Assembly (NCBI RefSeq): GCF_947507565.1
Contig: NC_089176.1
Location: forward strand, 3,906,001 to 3,970,000
Reading direction: 5' to 3'
From: Oscarella lobularis
Lineage: Eukaryota; Porifera; Homoscleromorpha; Homosclerophorida; Oscarellidae
DNA: 64,000 bases
The notes under the pieces were generated by a model that was not told the DNA's origin, did not search any database, and worked only from the letters and a program-made list of their open reading frames with translations. Shown in pieces: positions 24,713 through 36,389 of this stretch. Position 1 is the stretch's first letter. Each line of letters starts with the position of its first letter. A program made the translations under genes and the position numbers.

Positions 24713-27700
24713 ATGACTACGAGAGAGCAGAAACTCGTCTTTCTTTTGGCTTCCAACGTTGTCGCAAAGCGCCTGCCTCTACAAACGAACGCATTTGTGG
24801 AAACGTTGCGACGACGGGGCGTTCCTGCGTTGGAGTTGGAAGAAAGGGCGTCTGAGGGCGATGAGATCGAGACAAGACTGCGCGAGACAACGAAGATGCT
24901 AAAAGCACTTCACGCGTCGCTTTCGGCGACAAACGATAAGCGGAAAGACCTTTTTGCCATATTTTGTTCGACTCTTCAAGCGCATAATCCTCGCGTTTGG
25001 CAAGAATGTATGTGTTCTTTGACCAGTAAGTGATTCAGTCAAAGTGCTGTACATGTGTATTATGTCTGCTTTTTGAGAAGAGCTGACTAATGAAGAATTG
25101 GAGTCAGTTTGTGTAACTGAAGAAGTATCTCATCCTTTCCGCAGTAAGAAAGCATTGTCTTGATTTTATGCGCATATGTACGGGTTTTTTGCAGCGTTTC
25201 TGCGCGATGGGGAAATAAAAACAGTCCTTCAAGCTATTCTTAGAGCCCAAAAAGACGTCACACAACTACAAAAGTTGCGAAGATGTGTAAACTTGTCTAG
25301 GCGCAGTTATGTGCCAGTTGCAGGCAAGACAGATGTATTCTATTATGGGCTGAGCTTATTTCTGATGCAGGATGTTTGGACTGCAAACCCTTGCTTTGGA
25401 GTATATTGAACAATCGAAAAGATGTCGCACATCTACGGAATCTCGCTCCAACCATGCAAAAATTCATGCACTCAAGTCAGCAACGCTCATGAAATAGGAC
25501 TTCTATATGATGACGCTCAATTTAGGCAACCAATCAGCGTTTGACCGACGTCTCTATGAATTTTGCTGTGAAGAAATCGGCCAGTATTGGCTTCCACTTG
25601 GACTGCGTCTTGGTTTGTCAAGGGACGAGCTCAGGGCTATTGGAGACGAGTTCAATAGCTATGGTGACAACTACAAGGCGCTAGCAGTCATGCGAGGATA
25701 CATAACGAGCAATGATGAAGCGGTGTTTGACAAAATTCGCGTCATTCTTGAAGAAATAAAACAAAGCAGCGATACTTGTGCGAGGGAGACAAACCAGCAA
25801 ATCATTCGTTCAAGTATGAAGTTATTTTAATTGAATTTATGATATTTTTTGTTTTTAGATGTGCCAAGGACCAATAAGCGCTTTTATGGTCGTCTTTCAG
25901 AAATGAAAGAAATGGAACGCTTTTTCTGGGGCTCCAGAGCCAGAGAGAGTCATGTGACTCCCATCTCTCACAAGTTACAGGTACACTAGTTCTTTTAGGC
26001 GGGATGGAGTTTACTAGAATGTGTGAAAGCAGTTTATCTGTGGAGTTGGAGGAGTGGGCAAAACAAGTCTTGCTCTTCAATACATTGCACGCCACGAAAG
26101 AGCATATCCACATGGCGTGGTTTGCATTGATTCCCAGTCAGTGATAACCATAGAAGCTTCTTTGCAAGAATATGTGAGAGCAAATCGAAAGTATAAAGTG
26201 GGGTGCAAATGACGCGTTGTTTTTCTTAGTTTGTACGGGCAACCAAAAGGGGTGACGGAAACTTTGAAGAAGTAAAAGAAGAAAAAAGTCTTCAACGACT
26301 ATTTGCATACTTCTATGAACACGTCAAGCAAAACCGCAGGGTCTTGATTTTGTTTGACAATGCTGACGATCTTGAATTAATTGCAAAGTATCTTCCACAT
26401 CCGTCCACTTCTTGCCATGTTTTGATAACGACTCGAACAACGCAATCTTGTGAACTATTCAGAGAAGACAATTCCAACGTTCTCGTACTTGAGACGCTCG
26501 AAGAATCAATCGCTATCTCTGCACTCATCGGTTTGGCTGGCAAAGAAAAAGAGACGCTGTCTCCTAGCGAACTCAAAGCCGCTCGAAAGATCGCAGTTGA
26601 GGCTCCTATTGAAGGACTACCCATTGCTCTTCGTCACGCTGGTGCATATCTATTGCGTCATGAGGGCGTCACCTTTGAAGCTTACTGGGAAAAACTCGTT
26701 CAAGAGAAACGTCAGCTTGAAGCAGCGTCGTTGGATTTGGATAAATTTCTTCGTTATTTTCGACTTTCACATCTGGAAGAGGATTTGCATCGAGTTGGCA
26801 TCAAAATTCCAAATGATTTACTTCGTTTCAAGATCGACGATATTAAAGACATTTATGACAGACAATCGCTGGCCAATGCTGTGAAAAAACTTCATACGAC
26901 ACGTCACGCGTTTCTAACGTGGGAAATGGATATATCGGACATTGAAGAGAAGTATCCAGTAGCGTTTTCAATTCTACTATGCTGTTCCGTTATGATGTCA
27001 AAATCGATTTCACAAGAAGTGATTTCGAAGTTTCTTTCTCTAGTTCATGGCAATTTCGAGTCTCTGCGACTCGTTGAAGGATTGGTATCGTTGAAGAAGT
27101 ACACACTTTTGAACAGAGACGAATTCAATGACGGTTGTGTGTACTACAGTATGCACCACCTTATTCATCAGAGCATCTTTGAACGACTAAGACGGAACAA
27201 AGAGTTGCTGGAATCTGTGCTGGATGATACAGCACACGCTCTTGTGGACGTGATAAAAAATACTGAAGGAGAGGTATCAAGTGCTACATCTCTTCATTAT
27301 TATTCAGTTGCGAAGAACATGGTTGTTCTGGGAAGGCTTGGATCTCTTGACATCGCCCATATTAGAAATGCCGCGACGTGTTGCTATCGTTGTGGCCAAT
27401 TTAACGCTTTTGAAGAGTTGGCTCTGATAATGATTTCCAGTGTGACGAACAGGCCAGATTTTTCAGAGCGCAAAAAAATTAAAATTCTTCGTCCATGTAT
27501 GTTGTTTCTACCGCATTTTTTTATTTGTAACCTGTTAGCTTTAGATCATTTGAAGCTGAGCAATCTAGCTTCTTTACGAGGAGACGCCTTTGAGGCAGAG
27601 GAGCATTACGAAAAGGCGTTCATAGGCAGAAAATTTCTTACTAATGACGACGACGACGACTATGACGACGATGACGACGACGACTATGGCACAGACGTTG

Positions 27701-28440
27701 ACGACGTCAAGGGTGAGTTACTAGCATTGAATATTACTTTCAACACTTTAGTTTTGTTAGATTTTCTTTTTGCACTAATGTGTGGAGGCCGTCTGGAAAA
27801 AGAAGCTGAATTGAATTATTTGGTCAGTAGGTTGGAAAAAATAGTACAAGTCGACGAGACTCATTTGCAGAATCTTAGATGGGGTATGTTCGCCGCTGTA
27901 CTATTAATTTGCTACGCTGTCTTTGTCCATAGCGTATACGCAATTGGGGGCCGTTCTACTGAAAAGCGGTCAGCGGAAAAAATACGAAGATCACGTCAAG
28001 TTTCTTCTGTCTCTGTCGTCTTCGCGTAGCGATCCTGCAAAAGCCGTGACAGGTACATGTATAAGTAGACGAGTCTGCATTAGTTGACATGGTTTTTTTC
28101 TTTTATTTTCTGCAATTGATTTAGGACTTGTTTGTCTTGGTTTCTGCAAATATAGAGAGGGAATGTTTGACGAAGCCATTGAGTACTTTAGCCAAGTTAT
28201 CAACGCCTCAAACTCATTTTTTCTTTTTCCTTATGAAGTTGAAGAGAGTACATTTGAACAGTGGTTTTTAGTTGCATTAATTTATACTTTTTGTGCAGTA
28301 CGGGTGCATCTTTTTACTTGCTGCGCCCGTTCAGGAAATTTTGAGCTTGGGCACCAAGTTTTGAAGGAAGGTTTGCCTATTGTTCAAGCTCATTGTGATT
28401 CTGAAGATCTTTTATCAGTTGCTTGTAAATCATACATACA

Positions 28441-28472
<32 letters not shown>

Positions 28473-29281
28473 CATATTTATATACAGGATTTGTATGTAG
28501 ATAATGCAGCATATGGTTATAGCCTTTGTTTGTTGAAGAAATTTACCGAGGCTGTCAGTCATCTTCGATATTGCCTCGCTGTTTGTCCTCGGTCAAAAGA
28601 AAGCGAAACAGTGCTTTTGCGGAGTAATTGCGATAGGGACGTGATTTGAAGTGTAAATTTGTGTTTGTTTAAGTTGTTTCGTACCTTGGTACTTCACTAG
28701 TGGCAGTTGAAAAGTTGGATGAAACAATTCAAATTCTGAACGAGTTTGATGGTCTGTTCAAAAAGCACATGAACGATCCTATTTGGCTCTGTAGCCCAGG
28801 TACAGTACTATAATTACGCGTGTCAGCAATGGTTTTTGCATTGTTTACAGATTTTGATTTGTTGCCAAAGCTGTATATTGCCACGGAGAAATGGGATGGT
28901 GCTATATGCCTACTAGACGGCTTCCTGGATTTTTATAAAACACAGGAATTGCCCTTGAGTTATAATAGTCTTAAAGGTACAAATTGGATTGCTTTTTGTA
29001 ATAAATTAATTTTCTGGTTTTGTACAGCGACTGGGCTACTCGCTCGGTGCCTGCTAAACAATGGTCTCGCTAACGAAGCATACACAGTGGCAAGCAAGGC
29101 GATTAGTGAGTATGAGTCTTTTTCAGACTACGGACTACTGGAAGCGAGTATGCATTCAGTATAGTACGACAATTTGAATTAAATCAAACTCTTTTCATCT
29201 ACAGTAGGGTCGATACTGTGCGATGCTGCTGACGACCTTTCCTCACTAGCAGCAAGCGGTTCAAGTTGGTGGCACAACTGA
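24713..29281 (+). CDS. NLR-like receptor 1: CARD-death-NB-ARC-TPR
   Basis: Exon 1 (24713-) encodes a CARD-like domain (LVFLLASNVVAKRLPL, NAFVETLRRRGVPALELEE, KDLFAIFCSTLQAHNPRVW). Two helical exons follow (KTVLQAILRAQKDVTQLQKL, LLWSILNNRKDVAHLRNL), then a death domain at 25507-25802 (FDRRLYEFCCEEIGQYWLPL, GLRLGLSRDELRAIGDEFN, ALAVMRGYITSNDEAVFD). NB-ARC starts with the P-loop GVGGVGKTSLALQY near 26050 and continues on the long exon at 26290: RVLILFDNADDLE (Walker B), VLITTRTTQ, EGLPIALRHAGAYL and the MHD-like YSMHHLIHQ. The C-terminal exons from about 27,540 form TPR-like helical pairs (DAFEAEEHYEKAF, EGMFDEAIEYFSQV, EKWDGAICLLDGF, LANEAYTVASKAI). The predicted stop is at 29281. Such proteins act as cytosolic ligand-sensing switches that oligomerise. 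Exon borders in the TPR part are read by comparing the three copies. Confidence 0.85.
28431..28472. repeat. (CATA)n microsatellite in an intron of receptor 1
   Basis: About ten CATA units sit just before an acceptor (TATACAG). The same intron in receptor 2 (about 34,339) and receptor 3 (about 40,118) has only three units, so the tract expanded after duplication. Confidence 0.85.
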
Positions 29282-29517
29282 GCGTATCTCAAGTAAAACG
29301 AAAACAGTAAGTTTTTGTTAAAGAATTAGGGATAACTTTTAAGTTGGAAAACCTCTCTTGGCTGACGCACCTAGGTTCTCGCAAACTTCTTCAGCTCTGT
29401 GAAACGCTATGATCAAGAGACGCCAGTAAAATAATACTTTTACACGAAACAGCAGTTAGCCAGCACCCACATACATACATAAAGCAAGCGCAAAACGTTT
29501 GTACGCAATGCAGACAC

Positions 29518-29911
29518 ATGTCTTTTTCTCAGTGTCTATTAGTGTTGAAGACAAGCGAGAGTAGCAGAAGGACAGTGATGACCATCCAATTCATGTCCCA
29601 ACGAAATCCAGCAGACGTTTTTGGAACTCGGCGGCGTCACAGTCGTCGGCAAATACGTCGATCGAACGAGATTGTACTGACCGTCGATTCCCAAAACGAC
29701 GACAAATTCATACGTTGTCGTCTGCGGACAACCGGGCTCTTGGTAAGTGGCCGTCAACGTGATGTGCCCACCACGAACAATCTTTCTTGCAGCTCGTTTC
29801 ACCTCAATCAACGTCACATTACGAACGGTTTGATTCAATTTCATTCCAGGACAAAAACGCTTCAATTTCGTATGCTCCAAATCGAGCTGCTTCGATAACG
29901 TCATCAGCAAT
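29518..29911 (-). pseudogene. 3' fragment of the cathepsin-like protease gene, copy 1 (broken)
   Basis: Closely similar to the last about 125 codons of the intact protease at 41201-42580 ([38 protein letters not shown]). It has no catalytic domain. Two single-base insertions in A/T runs (near 29,623 and 29,847) break the frame, so the C-terminal membrane segment is lost. It ends abruptly at about 29,911, where the sequence switches to adaptor-gene DNA. It is a leftover of segmental duplication. Confidence 0.85.
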
Positions 29912-29915
29912 CAAT

Positions 29916-30299
29916 GCTCACTTTCCTTTTCTGATTTCCTGCAAAGGAGAGTGGGGCAAAATGTCCTCTGAAGAATGGAGAACTGTAGTGCAGTCTATCG
30001 CTCGTATTATGAACGCTTTCGCTTTGTCCCCTGCCCTAGAGCTGCAGCTCCAGGCAAGAAATCTCGTAGACGCAAACGATCTTGAAGACATCGGTGTGGG
30101 AAGAGATCTGCATGCTGTGAATTGCTCGGGGTAGAATGTATGCAGGACATCAAACGAGGCAATCACAGTAGCAAGGTCAGTCTTACAATTGTGCTGGACC
30201 AATGGACGAAAAAGGTGCAAGAGGATAATTCGGGTTTGTGAAAATTCGTCAAGAAAGATTTATTAGGGAAAAGTACAAGAAGTGCTCTGTTGAGTAATA
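29916..30299 (+). pseudogene. Internally deleted copy of the CARD-death adaptor
   Basis: The sequence starts with the upstream leader of the adaptor gene (TTCCTTTTCTGATTTCCTGC) and its CARD start (MSSEEWRTVVQSIARIMNAF), but after NDLEDI it jumps about 1.07 kb to the death-domain exon in the wrong frame and stops at 30,134. Two smaller deletions follow, near 30,222 and 30,251, before the C-terminal KYKKCSVE. The COR-like part and intron are missing. It could still be transcribed but cannot give the adaptor. Confidence 0.85.
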
Positions 30300-30431
30300 G
30301 CCGAGTCTCGGGTATTTTTTCTGACTGTGCTTTAGATCTAAAATTGGCGGATGGCACGCTCACGTGACAGCTGTGTGTCTGCGCGCAGAACAGTGAGACA
30401 CCACGCCGGATTCGGGTCGAAACTCTAGAGG

Positions 30432-33400
30432 ATGACTACGAGAGAGCAGAAACTCGTTTTTCTTTTGGCTTCGGACGTTGTCGCAAAGCGCCTGCCTTTA
30501 AAAACGAACGCATTTGTGGAAACGTTGCGACGACGGGGCGTTCGTGCGTTGGAGTTGGAAGAAAGGGCGTCTGAGGGCGATGAGATCGAGACAAGACTGC
30601 GCGAGACAACGAAGATGCTAAAAGCACTTCACGTGTCGCTTTCGGCGACAAACGATAAGCGGAAAGACCTTTTTGCCATATTTCGTTCGACTCTTCAAGC
30701 GCATAATCCTCGCGTTTGGCAAGAATGTATGCGTTCTTGGACCAGTAAGTGATTCAGTCAAAGTGCTGTACATATGTACTATGTCTGCTTTTTGAGAAGA
30801 GCTGACTAATGAAGAATTGGAGTCAGTTTGTGTAACTAAAGAAGTATCTCATCCTTTCCGTGGTAAGAAGGCATTGTCTTTGATTTTATGCGCATATGTA
30901 CGGTTTTTTTGCAGCGTTTCTGCGCGGTGGGGACCAAAGAGACGAAAACGAAATAAAAACAGTCCTTCGAGCTATTCTTAGAGCCCAAAAAGACGTCACA
31001 CAACTACAAAAGTTGCGAAGATGTGTGAACTTGTCTAGGCACACAGCTGCAGGCAAGACAGATGTATTCTATATGGGCTGAGCTTATTTCTGATGCAGGA
31101 TGTTTGGACTGCAAACCCTTGCTTTGGAGTATATTGAACAGTCGAAAAGATGTTGCACAACTACGAAAGTTGCGAAGATGTGTGAACTTGTCTAGGCGCA
31201 GTTATGTGCCAGCTGCAGGCAAGACAGATGTATGCTATATAGGGTGAGCTTAAAAGATTTCTGATGCAGGATGTTTGGACTGCAAACCTTTGCTTTTGGA
31301 GAATCTTGAACAATCGAAAAGATGTTGCACATCTACGGAATCTTGCTCCAACCAAGCAAAAATTCAAATTCATGCACTCAAGTCAGTGACACTCATGAAA
31401 TAGGACTTCTATATGATGACGCTCAATTTAGGCAACCAATCAGCGTTTGACCGACGTCTCTATGAATTTTGCTGCGAAGAAATCGGCCAGTATTGGCTTC
31501 CACTTGGACTGCGTCTTGGTTTGTCGAGGGACGAGCTCAGGGCTATTGGAGACGAGTTCAATAGCTATGGTGACAACTACAAGGCGCTAGCGGTCATGCG
31601 AGGATACACAACGAGCAATGACGAAGCGGCGTTTGACAATATTCGCGTCATTCTTGAAGAAATAAAACAAAGCAGCGATGCTTGTGCCAGGGAGACAAAC
31701 CAGCAAATCATTCGTTCAAGTATGAAGTTATTTTGGTAATTGAGTTTATGATATTTTTTGTTTTTAGATGTGCCAAGGACAGATAAACGCTTTTATGGTC
31801 GTCTTTCAGGATTGAAAGGAATGGAACGCTTTTTCTGGGGCTCCAAAGCCAAAGAGAGTCACGTGACTCCCATCTCTTACAAGTTACAGGTACAATAGTT
31901 CTCTTAGGTTAGGCGGGATGGAATTTACTAGAATGTTTGAAAGCAGTTTATCTGTGGAGTTGGAGGAGTGGGCAAAACAAGTCTTGCTCTTCAATACGCT
32001 GCACGCCACGAGAGAGCATATCCGCGCGGCGTGGTTTGCATTGATTCCCAGTCAATAATAACCATAGAAGCTTCTTTGCAAAAATATGTGAGCAATCCGA
32101 AGTATATAAAGTGGGGTGCAAATGACGCGTTGTCTTTCTTAGTTTGTATGGGCAACCGAAAGGGGCGACGGAAACTTTAAAGAAGTAAAAGAAGAAAAAA
32201 ATCTTCAACAACTATTTGCTTACTTCTATAAAAGCGTCAAGCGAAACGGTAGGGTCTTGATTTTGTTTGACAATGCTGACGAGCTTGAAGCAATTGCAAA
32301 GTATCTTCCACATCCGTCCACGTCTTGCCACGTTTTGATCACAACTCGAACAACGCAATCTTGTGAACTATTCAGGGAAGAAAATACCAACGTTCTCATA
32401 CTTGAGACGCTTGAAGAATCGATCGCTATCTCTGCACTCATCGGTTTGGCTGGCAAAGAAAAAGAGACGCTGTCTCCTAGTGAACTCGAAGCAGCTCGAA
32501 AGATCGCAGTTGAGGCTCCTATTGAAGGACTACCCATCGCTCTTCGTCACGCTGGTGCATATCTGTTGCGTCATGAGGGCGTCACTTTTGAAGCTTACTG
32601 GGGAAAACTGGTTCAAGAGAAACGTCAGCTTGAAGCAGCGTCGTTGGATTTGGATAAATTTCTTCGTTATTTTCGACTTTCACATCTGGAAGAGGATTTG
32701 CGTCGAGTTGGCATCAAAATTCCAAGTGATTTACTTCGTTTCAAGATCGACGATATTGATATCAGCTCATTTGACAGACAATCGCTGGTCAATGCTGTGA
32801 AAAAACTTCATACGACACGCCACGCGTTTTTAACGTGGGAAATGGATATATCGGACATTGAGGAGAAGTTTCCAGTAGCGTTTTCAATTCTACAATGCTG
32901 TTCCGTTATGATGTCAAAATCAATTTCACAAGAAGTGATTTCGAGGTTTCTTTCTCAAGCTCATGGCAATTTCGAGTCTCTGCGACTCGTTGAAGGATTG
33001 GTATCGTTGAAGAAGTACACACTTTTGAACAGAGACGAATTCAATGACGGTTGTGTGTACTACAGTATGCACCACCTTATCCATCAGAGCATTTTTGAAC
33101 GACTGAGGCAGAACAAAGAGACGCTTGAATTTGTGCTGGATGCTACAGCAGACGCTCTTGTGGACGTGATAAATACTGAAGGAGACTTATCAAGTGCTAC
33201 AGCTCTTCATTATTATTCAGTTGCGAAGAACATGGTTGTTCTGGGAAGGCTTGGATCTCTTGACATCGCCCATATTAGAAATGCCGCGAGGTGTTGCTAT
33301 CGTTGTAGCCAATATAATGCTTTTGAAGAGTTGGCTCTGATGATGATTTCCACTGTGACAAACAGGCCAGATTTTTCAGAGCGCAAAAAAATTAAAATTC

Positions 33401-35164
33401 TTCGTCCATGTATGTTGTTTCTACCGCATTTTTTATTTGTAATCTGTTAGCTTTAGATCATATGAAGCTGAGCAATGTAGCTTCTTTACGAGGAGATGCC
33501 TTTGAGGCAGAGGAGCATTACGAAAAGGCTTTCATAGACAGAAAATTTCTTACTAATGACGACGACGATAACACAGACGACGACGACGACTATGACGATA
33601 TCGACTTCGAGGGTGAGTCGCTAGCATTGAATATTACTTTCAATACTTTAGTTTTGTTAGATTTTCTTTTTTCACTAATACGTGGAGGCCGTCAGCGAAA
33701 AGAAGCTGACTTGAATTATTTGGTCAGTAGGTTGGAAAAAATGGTACAAGTCGACGAGACTCATTTGCAGCATCTTAGACAGGGTATGTTCGCCGCTGTA
33801 CTATTAATTTACTACGCTGTCTTTGTCCATAGCGTATGTGCAATTGGGGGGCCTTCTACAGCAAAGCGGTCAGCGGAAAAAATACGAAGATCACGTCAAG
33901 TTTCTTCTGTCTCTGTCGTCTTCGCGTAGCGATCCTGCAAAAGCCGTGACAGGTACGTGTAGAAGTAGACGAGTCTGCATTAGTTGACATGGCTTTTTTC
34001 TTTTATTTTCTGCAATTGCTTTAGGACTTCTTGGTCTTGGTTTCTGCAAATTTGGAGAGGGAATGTATGATGAAGCCATTGAATGCTATAGCCAAGCTCT
34101 CCAGATTAACGACGCCTCAAACTCATTTGTTCTTTTTCCACGTGAAGTTCACGAGAGTACATTTGAACAGTGGTTTTTAGTTGCATTAATTTATACTTTT
34201 TGTGCAGTACGGGCGCATCTTTTTATTTGCTGCGCAGTTTCAGGAAATTATGAGCGTGGTCACCAAGTTTTGAAGGAAGGTTTGCCTCTTGTTCAAGCTC
34301 ATTCTGATTCTGAAGATCTTTTATCAGTTATTTGTAAATCATACATACATACATGTACATATTTATATACAGGATTTTTATGTAGATAATGCATTCTATG
34401 GTTATAGCCTTTGTTTGTTGAAGAAATTTACCGAGTCTGTCAGTCATCTTCGATATTGCCTCGCTGTTTGTCCTCGATCAAAAGAAGGCGAAACAGTGCT
34501 TTTGAAGAGTAATTGCGATAGGGACGCGATTTGAAATGTACATTTGTGATTATTTTTAGTTGTTTTGTACCTTGGTACTTCACTAGTGGCACTTGAAAAG
34601 TTGGATGAAACAGTTCAAATTCTGAACGAGTTTGATGGTCTGTTCAAAAAGCACATGAACAATCCTACTTGGCTCTGTACCGCAGGTACAGTACTATAAT
34701 TACGCGTGTCAGCAATGGTTTTTGCATTGTTTACAGATATTCTATACTTGGCAAAGCTGTATGTTGACACGGAGAAGTGGGATGATGCTATATGCCCACT
34801 AGACAGCTTCCTGGATTTTCATAAAACACGGGAATTTCCCTTGAGTTATAATACTCTTATAGGTACAAATTGGATTGATTTTTGTAATAAATTAATTTTC
34901 CGGTTTTGTACAGCGACTGTGCTACTCGCTCGGTGCCTGCTAGACAAAGGTCTCGCTAAAGAAGCACACACAGTGGCAAGCAAGGCGATTAGTGAGTATG
35001 AGTCTTTTACAGACTACGGACTACTGGAAGCGAGTATGCATTCAGTATAGTACGACAATTTGAATTAAATCAAACTCTTTTGATCTACAGTAGGGTTGCT
35101 ACTGGACGAGGCTGCTGACAAACTTTCCCCACTAGCAGCAAGCGGTTCAACTTCAAGTTGGTGA
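30432..35164 (+). CDS. NLR-like receptor 2: CARD-death-NB-ARC-TPR
   Basis: Paralogue of receptor 1 with the same order: CARD exon (MTTREQKLVFLLASDVVAK), helical exons, death domain at 31413-31712, P-loop GVGGVGKTSLALQY near 31,965, long NB-ARC exon from about 32,145 (RVLILFDNADELE, LITTRTTQ, EGLPIALRHAGAYL, YSMHHLIHQ), then TPR-like exons to the stop at 35164. It differs by an extra helical exon: between the CARD and the death domain there are three units instead of two (RKDVAQLRKLRRCVNLSRRS is an added middle copy at about 31,090-31,240). The acidic stretch between TPRs is DDDDNTDDDDDYDDIDFE, shorter than in receptor 1. I see no frame break in the long exons, so it is probably functional. 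Ligand unknown. Confidence 0.85.
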
Positions 35165-35398
35165 CACAACTGAGCATATCTCAAGTAAAAACGAAAACAG
35201 TAAGTTTTTGTTAAAGAATTAGGAATAACTTTAAGTTGATGCACCTAGGTTCTCGCAAACTTCTTCAGCTCTGTGAAACGCTATGATCAAGAGACGCCAG
35301 TAAAATAATACTTTTACATAAAACAGCAGTTAGCCAGCACCCACATACATAAAGCAAGCGCAAAACGTTTGTACGCAACGCAGACACATGTCTTTTTC

Positions 35399-36271
<873 letters not shown>

Positions 36272-36389
36272 TCAGCTGCGGATAGCACGCTCACGTGACA
36301 GCTGTGCGTCACGCGCTCAGTGTGTCACGCGCTCAGAGCAGTGAGACACACGCCGGATTCTCGCCGGATTCGGGTCGAAACTCTAGAGG

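Noticed and set aside
28400-28600. CATA tandem tract as a possible CRISPR or satellite
   Set aside because: It is a simple tetranucleotide microsatellite without spacers, and it lies in an intron.
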